In this document: positions 48,449 to 56,280 of the stretch, one piece after another
Numbering within the stretch: position 1 is the first letter of the stretch
How the letters are laid out: the number at the start of each line of letters is the position of its first letter
Assembly: GCA_027622375.1 (NCBI GenBank)
Contig: JAQCAB010000007.1
Location: 17,419-81,418 of the forward strand
Direction of reading: 5' to 3'
DNA length: 64,000 nucleotides
DNA from: Bacteroidota bacterium
GTDB taxonomy: Bacteria; Bacteroidota; Ignavibacteria; UBA10030; UBA8401
Position numbers and translations under genes: made by a program
Notes under the pieces: model-generated
Databases searched by the model: none
Told to the model about the DNA's origin: nothing
What the model saw: only the letters and a program-made list of their open reading frames with translations

Positions 48449-48509
48449 TATCCTGATAATAATATGAAAATTGTCTTATGTCAATTAACCAAAATAATTT
48501 AATAGATAG

Positions 48510-48538
48510 TTGACATTCTTTAGAGAATATTGTAACTT
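48510..48538 (+). promoter_or_regulatory. Probable promoter of the FG-GAP lipoprotein gene
   Basis: TTGACA (48510-48515) is followed after 17 bases by TAACTT (48533-48538). The -35 box matches the consensus exactly; the -10 box is moderate. Transcription would begin near 48545 and give a leader of about 75 bases before the ATG at 48623. Confidence 0.5.
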
Positions 48539-48622
48539 TTTAAAGTTAAATATGGGAAATGGTAATATTTGAGATAAAAGACATTATTTAAATAATCACA
48601 ATTAATATTATTGAAAGGTAAT

Positions 48623-49864
48623 ATGAAAAAATATTTTCTCATTCCGCTATTTCTCTTTTTAAGTTGCGGGCTACTAACGCCGATTGATGATCCGTTAGGT
48701 ACAGTTTCAGTATTTAGAAACACATCAACATCAGGAAGTATTAGCTCGTCAAGCTTTGCAACTCAAGTAACTTTTACAACTGGAAGTGAACCACATTCAG
48801 TATCAATCGGAGATTTAGATGGCGATGGAAAAATGGATTTGGCAGTTACGAATTTTAGTAATCCAGCTACAGTTTCAGTAATTAGAAACACATCAACATC
48901 TGGAAGTATAAGCTCGTCAAGCTTTGCAAGTAAAGTAGATTTTGCAACTGGAAGTACTCCAATGTCAGTCTCAATCGGAGATTTAGATGGAGATGGAAAA
49001 ATGGATTTGGCTGTTGCGAATGATGCTTCAAACACAGTTTCAGTATTTAGAAACACATCAACATCAGGAAGTATCAGTTCGTCAAGCTTTGCAAGTAAAG
49101 TAGTTTTTGCAACTGGGACTAATCCATTTTCAGTATCCATCGGAGATATAGATGGTGATGGAAAAATGGATTTGGCAGTTGCGAATATGAGTTCAAGTAC
49201 AGTTTCAGTATTTAGAAACACATCAACATCTGGAAGTATAAGCTCGTCAAGCTTTGCAAGTAAAGTAGATTTTGCAACTGGAAATACTCCAACTTCAGTA
49301 TCAATCGGAGATATAGATGGTGATGGAAAAATGGACTTGGCAGTTGCGAATCATGGTTCAAGTACAGTTTCAGTAATTAGAAACACATCTTCTTTAGGAA
49401 GTATCACAACATCAAGTTTTGCAACTAAAGTAGATTTTACAACTGGGAGTGGTCCAATGTCAGTATCAATCGGAGATTTAGATGGAGATGGAAAAATGGA
49501 TTTGGCTGTTGCGAATCGTGAGTCAAATGCAGTTTCAGTTTTTAGAAACACATCAACATCTGGAAGTATTAGCTCGTCAAGCTTTGCAAGTAAAGTAGAT
49601 TTTGCAACTGGAAGTTTTCCTTATTCAGTATCAATCGGAGATTTAGATGGTGATGGGAAAATGGATTTGGCTGTTGCTAATGCTAGTTCAAAAACAGTTT
49701 CAGTTTTTAGAAACACATCAACATCTGGAAGTATAAGCTCGTCAAGCTTTGCAACTAGAGTAGATTTTGCAACTGGAAGGACTCCAATGTCAGTCTCAAT
49801 TGGAGATTTAGATGGGGATGGAAAAATGGATTTGGCAGTTGCAAATGGTGACCAAGGCTTCTAA
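48623..49864 (+). CDS. Lipoprotein built of seven tandem FG-GAP/VCBS repeats
   Basis: The ATG at 48623 (GAAAGG just upstream) gives 413 residues; a TTG at 48611 is an alternative. It begins with a lipoprotein-type signal, 'MKKYFLIPLFLFLSC', so Cys15 is probably lipidated. Seven repeats of 55-56 residues follow. Each contains 'VSV(F/I)RNTS', 'SVSIGD(L/I)DGDGKMDLAV' and a calcium-loop pattern DxDGDGxxD, typical of FG-GAP/VCBS blades of a beta-propeller. The DNA repeats are almost identical. The protein stops immediately after repeat 7 ('NGDQGF'), with no C-terminal sorting domain. It is probably a surface adhesin or structural protein, which is inference. Confidence 0.85.
   Translation: MKKYFLIPLFLFLSCGLLTPIDDPLGTVSVFRNTSTSGSISSSSFATQVTFTTGSEPHSVSIGDLDGDGKMDLAVTNFSNPATVSVIRNTSTSGSISSSSFASKVDFATGSTPMSVSIGDLDGDGKMDLAVANDASNTVSVFRNTSTSGSISSSSFASKVVFATGTNPFSVSIGDIDGDGKMDLAVANMSSSTVSVFRNTSTSGSISSSSFASKVDFATGNTPTSVSIGDIDGDGKMDLAVANHGSSTVSVIRNTSSLGSITTSSFATKVDFTTGSGPMSVSIGDLDGDGKMDLAVANRESNAVSVFRNTSTSGSISSSSFASKVDFATGSFPYSVSIGDLDGDGKMDLAVANASSKTVSVFRNTSTSGSISSSSFATRVDFATGRTPMSVSIGDLDGDGKMDLAVANGDQGF
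48701..49858 (+). repeat. Seven direct tandem repeats, period 165 bp (first unit 168 bp)
   Basis: Repeat units begin at 48701, 48869, 49034, 49199, 49364, 49529 and 49694. All spacings are 165 bp except the first, 168 bp. Long stretches, for example around AACACATCAACATC and AGCTCGTCAAGCTTTGCAA, recur nearly unchanged; unit 5 is the most diverged. The whole array is in frame within the lipoprotein gene. Confidence 0.95.
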
Positions 49865-49906
49865 CCAGCCAATTAGGTAGCACAATATAATTATTTTTTG
49901 TTTTAA

Positions 49907-50455
49907 TTACTTAGAACCTAAATAACATTTATAAATTTGCCAAGCGGCAATTGTCATTCCATCCCAAATTTTACCTGTTGAAATAAGTAAATCAACTTCT
50001 TCGGGATAATATTTTAACAAAACAAATTCTTCAGTCTCATCAGATTTTAAAAATGAATTTGAAAGCTCCTTTGCAATAAAGACATTGCAGACTTCGTCAG
50101 TTACACCATTAAATGGATTAAACTTGCCAATTAATTTTAAACTTTTGGATTTAAACTTTGTTTCCTCTTGCAATTCAATTTCAGCAGTTTGCAAAAAAGT
50201 ATTCCCCTCTTTTACCCCGCCACATGGAAATTCAATACTATTTTTTTTATTAAGATAACGATATTGTTCAACTAAAATTATTTTTCCTTCTTTATCAATT
50301 GGGATAATTAAACTTGAACCATTTGTATGGACATAATGATATTCACGAACTTGTTTTTTATTTTTGCCGACGCCATTATATTTATCAACAAAATAACTCC
50401 ACCAATTATTCCTGCTAATAATCTCAGTTGAGATTTTTTTCCAGGAATTTTTCAT
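49907..50455 (-). CDS. Nudix hydrolase, ADP-ribose-pyrophosphatase-like, with altered Nudix box
   Basis: The 182-residue protein has the NudF/ADP-ribose-type layout ('SLIIPIDKEGKIILVEQYRYLNKKNSIEFPCGGVKEG') leading into a Nudix box 'GGVKEGNTFLQTAEIELQEET'. The catalytic EExE core survives as 'ELQEET', but the first conserved Glu is Asn and the Arg of 'RE' is Ile. These changes could alter metal binding or substrate. Expected substrates would be ADP-ribose or nucleotide sugars. It is the last gene of the long minus-strand unit starting at psd, six bp after ndk. Confidence 0.8.
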   Translation of the reverse strand: MKNSWKKISTEIISRNNWWSYFVDKYNGVGKNKKQVREYHYVHTNGSSLIIPIDKEGKIILVEQYRYLNKKNSIEFPCGGVKEGNTFLQTAEIELQEETKFKSKSLKLIGKFNPFNGVTDEVCNVFIAKELSNSFLKSDETEEFVLLKYYPEEVDLLISTGKIWDGMTIAAWQIYKCYLGSK

Positions 50456-50461
50456 GAAGAA

Positions 50462-50881
50462 TTAAATTAATTCGCTTGCGTTAAAAAAATAATTAACTTC
50501 TCTAACTCCGTTTTCAACAGAATCGGAGCCATGAACAATATTTTCACCTTTGTTATCTGCAAAAAGTTTACGGATAGTCCCCTCTTTTGCATCTTTGGGA
50601 TCAGTTGCGCCAATTAACTCACGATAATCCGAAATTGCATTTTCTTTTTCTAAAGCAACTGGCACGCATTGGCCTGAAGTCATAAACTCAACAAGTCCAT
50701 CGTAAAAAGGTCTCCCTTTGTGAACTGCGTAAAATTCTTGAGCTTCTTCTTTTGATAATCTGATTTGTTTAAATCCTAAAATTTTAAAACCAGCTTTTTG
50801 AATTCTTGATAAAACTTCTCCCTGTAAATTTTTCTTAACACAATCAGGTTTTAAAATGCATAATGTACGTTCAATTGCCAC
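50462..50881 (-). CDS. ndk: Nucleoside diphosphate kinase
   Basis: The 139-residue protein is the usual length. It starts with GTG, preceded by AAGGAG, and has '[20 protein letters not shown]' at the N-terminus and the phospho-histidine in '[17 protein letters not shown]' (His near residue 116). It transfers the gamma phosphate among nucleoside triphosphates. It lies between sucD and the Nudix gene with gaps of nine and six bp. Confidence 0.97.
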   Translation of the reverse strand: MAIERTLCILKPDCVKKNLQGEVLSRIQKAGFKILGFKQIRLSKEEAQEFYAVHKGRPFYDGLVEFMTSGQCVPVALEKENAISDYRELIGATDPKDAKEGTIRKLFADNKGENIVHGSDSVENGVREVNYFFNASELI

Positions 50882-50890
50882 AGTAGCTCC

Positions 50891-51874
50891 TTATTTCTTT
50901 TTTAGTTTTGAAATTTTTAGTGATTTACTTTTTGTTTTTATTTTAATTTTATGCTTCCCGTTTTTTATTTTTCTTTTTTCGGAAAGAACTTGTTTCATTG
51001 TTTCGCCAATATCAGCCGGGCTAGTACAAACAACAATTCCGGCATCTTGCATAATTTTAATTTTTTCTTCAGCAGTTCCCTTACCGCCAGAAATAATTGC
51101 GCCAGCATGCCCCATTCTTCTTCCGGGAGGAGCGGTTTTACCGGCAATAAATCCAACAACAGGTTTTGTTACATATTTTTTAATATACATCGCAGCTTCT
51201 TCTTCTGCAGAGCCACCAATTTCTCCAATCATAACAATCGCTTCAGTTTTTGGATCATCATTAAATAATTTAATAGCATCAATAAATTGAGTTCCAATAA
51301 TTGGATCGCCACCAATACCGATACAAGTTGATTGTCCGAGACCACGTTCGGTTAATTGCCAAACTGCCTCATAAGTTAAAGTTCCACTTCTTGAAACAAG
51401 TCCGATATTTCCCTTTTTATGAATGAAGCCGGGCATTATACCAACTTTGCATTCACCGGGAGTAATTATTCCGGGGCAATTTGGACCGATTAAAGTTGCG
51501 CCAGATTTTTTTACATGTTTAATTAAATTCAACATGTCTCTTGTCGGGATTCCTTCGGTAATGCAAACTATAACTTTAATCTCAGCGTTACATGCCTCTA
51601 AAATTGCATCAGATGCAAATTGGGCTGGGACAAAAATAACTGAAACATCAGCTTTTGTTTTTTCAACTGCATCTTGAACTGTATTAAAAACTTCTACAGG
51701 TTTATTGAAAACATCTTTTTCATTCCCTTTATAAAATGTTCCACCTTTACCTGGTGTAACTCCAGCTACAACATTTGTTCCGTACAAAAGCATTTGCGAA
51801 GCGTGATATGTTCCTTCGCCACCAGTTATCCCCTGAACTAAAACACGTGATTTTTTATTTACAAGTATACTCAT
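50891..51874 (-). CDS. sucD: Succinate-CoA ligase alpha subunit with a lysine-rich C-terminal tail
   Basis: The first ~295 residues are a normal SucD: '[35 protein letters not shown]', '[12 protein letters not shown]' and the phospho-histidine in '[13 protein letters not shown]'. The enzyme interconverts succinyl-CoA and succinate with nucleotide phosphorylation in the TCA cycle. After '[11 protein letters not shown]', where the family ends, there are about 30 extra residues, mostly Lys, Ile and Ser. The partner sucC is not in the window. It lies between gatA and ndk, six and nine bp away. Confidence 0.95.
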   Translation of the reverse strand: MSILVNKKSRVLVQGITGGEGTYHASQMLLYGTNVVAGVTPGKGGTFYKGNEKDVFNKPVEVFNTVQDAVEKTKADVSVIFVPAQFASDAILEACNAEIKVIVCITEGIPTRDMLNLIKHVKKSGATLIGPNCPGIITPGECKVGIMPGFIHKKGNIGLVSRSGTLTYEAVWQLTERGLGQSTCIGIGGDPIIGTQFIDAIKLFNDDPKTEAIVMIGEIGGSAEEEAAMYIKKYVTKPVVGFIAGKTAPPGRRMGHAGAIISGGKGTAEEKIKIMQDAGIVVCTSPADIGETMKQVLSEKRKIKNGKHKIKIKTKSKSLKISKLKKK

Positions 51875-51880
51875 AGATTT

Positions 51881-53314
51881 TTAATTTAAATTATTTTCAC
51901 AAACATCTGCAATTTTCAATAAAGTTTGTTCATCAAAATGTTTACCAATTAATTGAATTCCAATTGGCAAATTATTTTTATCTTTTCCTGATGGAATGCT
52001 AATTGCCGGTAAGCCAGCTAAATTTACAGAGACAGTATAAATATCACTCAAATACATTTCGAGCGGATTTTTTGTTTTCTCTCCTAAATTAAAAGCTGTT
52101 GTTGGAGAAGTTGGAGTTAATAAACAATCTACATTTTTAAAAACATCTAAAAAATCTTTTTGAATAAGACGGCGAACTTTTTGCGCTTTTTTATAATATG
52201 CATCATAATATCCCGATGAAAGAACATAAGTTCCCAACATAATTCTTCTTTTAACTTCATTTCCAAAACCTTCGCTTCTTGAGTTTACAAACATTTCTTC
52301 CATCGTGTTTGAATTTTTTGATCGATGGCCATATCGTGCGCCATCATATCTTGCAAGATTTGAAGATGCCTCAGCAGTTGTTAAAATATAATAAGCTGGA
52401 ATTGTGTATTCAGTATGCGGGAGTGATACTTCAACAAATTTAACTCCTTTTGATTTTAAAAATTCAATTTTAAGTTCAATTGATTTTTTTATTTCAGGAT
52501 TTAATGAATCATCAAAATATTCTTTTGGCAAACCTATTTTCAAATTTTTTAAATCACCATTCATTTTTTCCAAATAATTTGGAACAGGAATATTTGCTGA
52601 AGTTGAATCTAAAGGATCATGTCCGGCAATTACTTCCAAAATTCTTGCAGCATCTCTTGAGTTATTTGCAAAGGGACCGATTTGATCAAAAGAAGAAGCA
52701 AACGCCACAAGACCGTAACGAGAGACTCTTCCATAAGTTGGTTTTAATCCAACAATACCGCAAAAACCTGCAGGTTGACGAATTGAACCGCCTGTATCAG
52801 TGCCAAGCGAGCCCATTGAAAAGTTTGCAGCAACTGCCGCCGCGCTACCACTGCTTGAGCCACCAGGGACTTTTGCTTCGTTCACAGGATTTAAAGTTTT
52901 TCCGATTGAAGAATTTTCTCCCGATGAACCCATTGCAAATTCATCACAATTTGTTTTACCAATAATTATTGCGTCAGCATCTTTTAATTTTTTAATAACA
53001 GTTGCATCGTACAATGAAGTAAAATCCTTCAGAATTTTTGAAGCGCAAGTTAATTTTTTACCTTCGATAGAAATAATATCTTTAACAGCTATTACAAAAC
53101 CTGATAATTTTTTTTTGTTGTTTGATTTTAATTCTTGATCTGTTTTTTTTGCATTTGCAATTGATTCTTCATTATAAACTTCAGTGAAGGCATTTATATT
53201 TTTCCGTAATTCAATATTTTTTAAATATTTTTCAACAATATTTAAAACTGAATTATTGTTATCTGGGGTTTGATTTAAAAAATCATCGTACGAGTAGCTA
53301 CTTACAGAATGCAT
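51881..53314 (-). CDS. gatA: Glutamyl-tRNA(Gln) amidotransferase subunit A
   Basis: The 477-residue amidase-signature protein has the Ser-cisSer-Lys triad: Lys in '[10 protein letters not shown]', the glycine/serine loop '[17 protein letters not shown]' and '[19 protein letters not shown]'. GatA releases ammonia from glutamine for the amidation of Glu-tRNA(Gln) or Asp-tRNA(Asn). Subunits B and C are not in the window. The A of the ATG is shared with the TAA of the upstream tat gene. Confidence 0.95.
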   Translation of the reverse strand: MHSVSSYSYDDFLNQTPDNNNSVLNIVEKYLKNIELRKNINAFTEVYNEESIANAKKTDQELKSNNKKKLSGFVIAVKDIISIEGKKLTCASKILKDFTSLYDATVIKKLKDADAIIIGKTNCDEFAMGSSGENSSIGKTLNPVNEAKVPGGSSSGSAAAVAANFSMGSLGTDTGGSIRQPAGFCGIVGLKPTYGRVSRYGLVAFASSFDQIGPFANNSRDAARILEVIAGHDPLDSTSANIPVPNYLEKMNGDLKNLKIGLPKEYFDDSLNPEIKKSIELKIEFLKSKGVKFVEVSLPHTEYTIPAYYILTTAEASSNLARYDGARYGHRSKNSNTMEEMFVNSRSEGFGNEVKRRIMLGTYVLSSGYYDAYYKKAQKVRRLIQKDFLDVFKNVDCLLTPTSPTTAFNLGEKTKNPLEMYLSDIYTVSVNLAGLPAISIPSGKDKNNLPIGIQLIGKHFDEQTLLKIADVCENNLN

Positions 53315-53544
53315 TATGAGTTTGGAGTTTCCTTTTTATCTTTATCTGAATCTGAAGTTTTTGAAATTTCATCTTCAATATTTTGGGATTTTATTTCGTC
53401 TTGAATATCAGTAAAAGCTTTTTTTGCCTGATACATAAGCTTCCCAAAAGTTCTTGCAATTTCAGGAATTCTTCTTGGTCCAAAAAAAACGATTACAATT
53501 AAAAAAATAAAAACTAATTCACTAAAACCAATATTATCGAGCAT
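53314..53544 (-). CDS. Twin-arginine translocase TatA/TatB-like protein
   Basis: The 76-residue protein has one N-terminal membrane segment ('[31 protein letters not shown]'), the hinge FGPRRIPE, an amphipathic helix, and an acidic charged tail. Pro-Arg-Arg after the Phe-Gly resembles TatB more than TatA, so with the small neighbour it may form a TatA-TatB pair. tatC is not nearby. It overlaps gatA by one base. Confidence 0.87.
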   Translation of the reverse strand: MLDNIGFSELVFIFLIVIVFFGPRRIPEIARTFGKLMYQAKKAFTDIQDEIKSQNIEDEISKTSDSDKDKKETPNS

Positions 53545-53554
53545 TAAAAACTAT

Positions 53555-53731
53555 TTAATTTTTATCTTCTTTTTTATTTTCTGAATCGGAGTCGTCACCT
53601 TTTAAAGCGCGCTTAAATTCTTTTATTCCTTTTCCTATACCCTGCGCAAAATCAGGAATTTTTTTTGCGCCAAATAAAACTAAAACAACTAATAATATTG
53701 CAACAATTTCCCATGTTCCTAAGTGTGGCAT
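53555..53731 (-). CDS. tatA: Small TatA-like protein (58 residues)
   Basis: A 58-codon gene with GGAG before the ATG. The product begins '[20 protein letters not shown]' (one membrane helix) followed by the hinge '[24 protein letters not shown]', the classic TatA signature, and an acidic tail '[14 protein letters not shown]'. TatA subunits assemble around TatBC to move folded proteins with twin-arginine signals across the inner membrane. It lies 18 bp after purQ and 10 bp before the second Tat gene. It is short enough to be missed by a 60-residue cut-off. Confidence 0.92.
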   Translation of the reverse strand: MPHLGTWEIVAILLVVLVLFGAKKIPDFAQGIGKGIKEFKRALKGDDSDSENKKEDKN

Positions 53732-53749
53732 AATTTCTCCTTTTATTTT

Positions 53750-54457
53750 TTATTGATAAACAAAACTTTCAACTATTGAATTAAAAATTTTTAAGCCATC
53801 ATCCGATCCTAAAATTTTTCTTACAGCTCTTTCTGGATGAGGCATCATTCCTAAAATATTTCTTTTTTTATTAACAACTCCTGCAATATTTAAAAGTGAT
53901 CCATTTGGATTTGCTTGATCTGTAATATTGCCATTTTCATCAGAATATTGAAATAGAATTTGATCATTTTCAATTAACGATTGTAAAGTATTTTCATCTG
54001 CAAAATAATTCCCATCTCCATGTGCAATCGGTATTTTTAAAACTTCTCCTTTATTGCAATTTGAAGTAAAAGGAGAATTATTTGTAACAACTTTTAAATT
54101 AACATAATCGCAAATAAATTTTAATGATTTATTTTTCATTAAAACACCGGGCAATAATCCACATTCAGTTAAAATTTGAAAACCATTACAAAATCCGATT
54201 ACGAGTCCACCACCGTTTGCAAAATTAATTACTTCATTCATAATTGGAGAAAATCTAGCAATTGCACCTGTTCGTAAATAATCTCCGTAAGAAAATCCAC
54301 CGGGCAAAATAACTACATCAACATCGCCAAGCACAGTATCTTTATGCCAAACATATTTTGCATTTTGTTTTAAAAGTTCAGCGGGAACTCTAAAAGCATC
54401 GAAATCACAATTTGAAGCCGGGAAAACGATTACGGCAAAATTAATTTTCGAGTCCAT
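53750..54457 (-). CDS. purQ: Phosphoribosylformylglycinamidine synthase subunit PurQ
   Basis: About 235 residues from ATG 54457; a TTG 15 bases upstream would also be in frame. The class I glutamine amidotransferase shows 'FAVIVFPASNCDFDAF', 'DVVILPGGFSYGDYLRTG', the catalytic Cys in 'VIGFCNGFQILTECGLLPG' and the His-x-Glu in 'GMMPHPERAV'. PurQ supplies ammonia to PurL for FGAM formation. Its start lies inside the end of purS (17-base overlap), so the two subunits are coupled. purL itself is not in the window. Confidence 0.96.
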   Translation of the reverse strand: MDSKINFAVIVFPASNCDFDAFRVPAELLKQNAKYVWHKDTVLGDVDVVILPGGFSYGDYLRTGAIARFSPIMNEVINFANGGGLVIGFCNGFQILTECGLLPGVLMKNKSLKFICDYVNLKVVTNNSPFTSNCNKGEVLKIPIAHGDGNYFADENTLQSLIENDQILFQYSDENGNITDQANPNGSLLNIAGVVNKKRNILGMMPHPERAVRKILGSDDGLKIFNSIVESFVYQ

Positions 54458-54710
54458 TTGTAATTTGTTCAATTTTGAAAGTAAAATCTTCCATAATTGG
54501 ATTTGCTAATAATTTATCGCAAATAGATTTAACAATAATTTCAGCATTCGAATTATTTTCAGCAGCTACATTAAAAGTAATTTTTTTACCAACTCTAACA
54601 TTTGAAATTTCTTTTTCTCCTAAAGAGTGAATTGCATTTTCAACTGCTTTGCCTTGAACATCTAAAATTGTTGATCTTAAAATAACTTCTACAGTAGTTT
54701 TATAATTCAT
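54441..54710 (-). CDS. purS: Phosphoribosylformylglycinamidine synthase subunit PurS
   Basis: The 89-residue protein has the PurS pattern 'TVEVILRSTILDVQGKAVENAIHSLG' and 'VRVGKKITFNVAAEN', with 'NPIMEDFTFKIEQI' near the end. PurS dimers bridge PurQ and the small form of PurL. It begins one base after the pssA stop codon and overlaps purQ. The presence of PurS predicts a small PurL elsewhere in the genome. Confidence 0.95.
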   Translation of the reverse strand: MNYKTTVEVILRSTILDVQGKAVENAIHSLGEKEISNVRVGKKITFNVAAENNSNAEIIVKSICDKLLANPIMEDFTFKIEQITNGLEN

Positions 54711-54711
54711 T

Positions 54712-55461
54712 TTAGGTATCTAAACTTGAAACATCTTCTTCGGGTTTTTCTGCGAGATGTTCAGTTTTATAAATTGAAATTAAATGTCTGAAAACTCCTA
54801 ATAAAATTGCTGCAGTTAAAATATAAAATGCTGCTTTCCCTTTTGAAAAAATAATTAAAATAGCTGCTGCAATAAAACCTATAATTTTTAAAGGACGCTG
54901 ACGAGAATCTTGACGATTAAATTTTGGCATCGTTTCATATTTAACTTTACTTACCATTAAAAGTGATGAAAGAATAACAATCGGAATTAAAAATTTTTCA
55001 GCAATTAATGAAATTGCATTTCCATCAAAATAATTTAAAATAAAAGTTACAATAAATAATGCCGATGCAGGAATTGGAAGTCCGGTAAAATAATCTTTAT
55101 CAAAACCAACTAGCTGAACATTAAATCGAGCCAAACGAATCCCTCCCATTATCATTAATAGCGAACTTATTAGAATTCCCCAAACTTCAAATTTAAATAA
55201 ACTGATTTGATAAACTAAAAACGCAGGAGCAACACCGAATGAAACAACATCGCTCAAAGAATCAATTTCAACACCAAACTCGCTTGAAGTTTTTGTTAAA
55301 CGAGCCATCAATCCATCAAGTGAATCAAAAATGCTTGCAATAATTATAAACCAGCATGCCGTTTCAAAATCCCGTTCGCTTGATTTTGTGATGGATAAAA
55401 ATCCGCAAAACATATTTAAAACTGTAAATAAACTTGGGACAACTGCTCTGGTAATTTTCAT
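54712..55461 (-). CDS. pssA: CDP-diacylglycerol-serine O-phosphatidyltransferase
   Basis: The 249-residue membrane protein has the complete CDP-alcohol phosphotransferase motif DGx2ARx8Gx3Dx3D: 'DGLMAR', eight residues, Gly, 'VEIDSLSD' (about residues 49-71). It makes phosphatidylserine from CDP-diacylglycerol and serine. Seven to eight hydrophobic segments follow the integral-membrane type II PssA. It stands nine bp after psd, so both steps to phosphatidylethanolamine are in one operon. Confidence 0.95.
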   Translation of the reverse strand: MKITRAVVPSLFTVLNMFCGFLSITKSSERDFETACWFIIIASIFDSLDGLMARLTKTSSEFGVEIDSLSDVVSFGVAPAFLVYQISLFKFEVWGILISSLLMIMGGIRLARFNVQLVGFDKDYFTGLPIPASALFIVTFILNYFDGNAISLIAEKFLIPIVILSSLLMVSKVKYETMPKFNRQDSRQRPLKIIGFIAAAILIIFSKGKAAFYILTAAILLGVFRHLISIYKTEHLAEKPEEDVSSLDT

Positions 55462-55470
55462 TTTAATTGA

Positions 55471-56118
55471 TTAAAATTCCGCAAGTATTGTTTCACCTGC
55501 AACTGTTTTTTTATTTTTTTCAACTTTTATTTTTGCTGTTAAAGGTAAAAAAATATCAACACGGGAGCCAAATTTAATCATTCCAAATCTTTCGCCAGCA
55601 TTTACTTTGTTACCAACTTGAAAATTACATACAATTCTACGAGCCACGAAACCCGCAATTTGTTTAAAAAAAACTTTTCCAAAATTATTTTCAACACCAA
55701 TATGTGTTTGTTCATTTTTAAGTGAGGCTTTATCTTCAAAAGCTGCAAAATATTCTCCTTTAACATATTGATAATGATTTATATTTCCACTAATTGGATT
55801 ACGATTTACATGCACGTTTAATGGTGACATAAAAATACTAATCATTTTAGATTTGCCTTTAAAATAAAAGGGTTCATCTACTTCTTCAATTTTTATTATC
55901 TCACCATCTGCTGGTGAAATTATTAAGTTTTGGCCAGTTGGAGTAACTCTTTCAGGATCTCTAAAAAAATTTAATGTAAATAAGAAGAATAGAAATATAA
56001 AGGCGGATATAATAAATCTTATTGTTTGGTTATCTACAAAATACCAACTACCAAATAATATTATAACTAAAATTAAAACCACATTTATAAATGTGGATAA
56101 ACCATATTCAGTAACCAT
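55471..56118 (-). CDS. psd: Phosphatidylserine decarboxylase (short, archaetidylserine-type)
   Basis: The 215-residue protein has two N-terminal membrane segments, then the decarboxylase core: 'LIISPADGEIIKIEEV', 'ISIFMSPLNVHVNRNPISG', 'FVARRIVC' and the self-cleavage site 'MIKFGSRVDIFLP', where Gly-Ser is cut to form a pyruvoyl serine. It decarboxylates phosphatidylserine to phosphatidylethanolamine. It is the first gene of the ten-gene minus-strand unit ending at the Nudix gene. Confidence 0.96.
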   Translation of the reverse strand: MVTEYGLSTFINVVLILVIILFGSWYFVDNQTIRFIISAFIFLFFLFTLNFFRDPERVTPTGQNLIISPADGEIIKIEEVDEPFYFKGKSKMISIFMSPLNVHVNRNPISGNINHYQYVKGEYFAAFEDKASLKNEQTHIGVENNFGKVFFKQIAGFVARRIVCNFQVGNKVNAGERFGMIKFGSRVDIFLPLTAKIKVEKNKKTVAGETILAEF

Positions 56119-56251
56119 TTGAAGGACAAAATTATGATTTTAATAAACTATTTGCAAGTAACTTTGATAAAAACTAATTGCTTTTAAGTGGCGCGTTGAT
56201 TAAATTTGAACTGAAAAATTGAAAAAGAAAATATTAAAATTTAGTTTACCG

Positions 56252-56275
56252 TCCCGTCACTGCACGGGATTTTTT
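56252..56275 (+). terminator. Terminator-like hairpin directly before the Nif3-like gene
   Basis: TCCCGT (56252-56257) and ACGGGA (56264-56269) form a perfect six-bp GC-rich stem with loop CACTGC, followed by six T (56270-56275). The next gene starts at 56281, only five bases later, with no visible ribosome binding site between. The hairpin could be the end of a small transcript from the 56119-56250 gap or an attenuator of the downstream gene. Confidence 0.65.
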
Positions 56276-56280
56276 ATTTA

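Noticed and set aside
48763..49551. Minus-strand reading frames with repeats opposite the FG-GAP lipoprotein
   Set aside because: They are the complement of the repeat DNA; the plus strand has a lipoprotein signal, a ribosome binding site and a calcium-binding motif in every unit.
48701..49858. CRISPR-like regular direct repeats
   Set aside because: The repeats are 165 bp, fully coding, and translate to FG-GAP blades; there are no unique spacers or cas genes.
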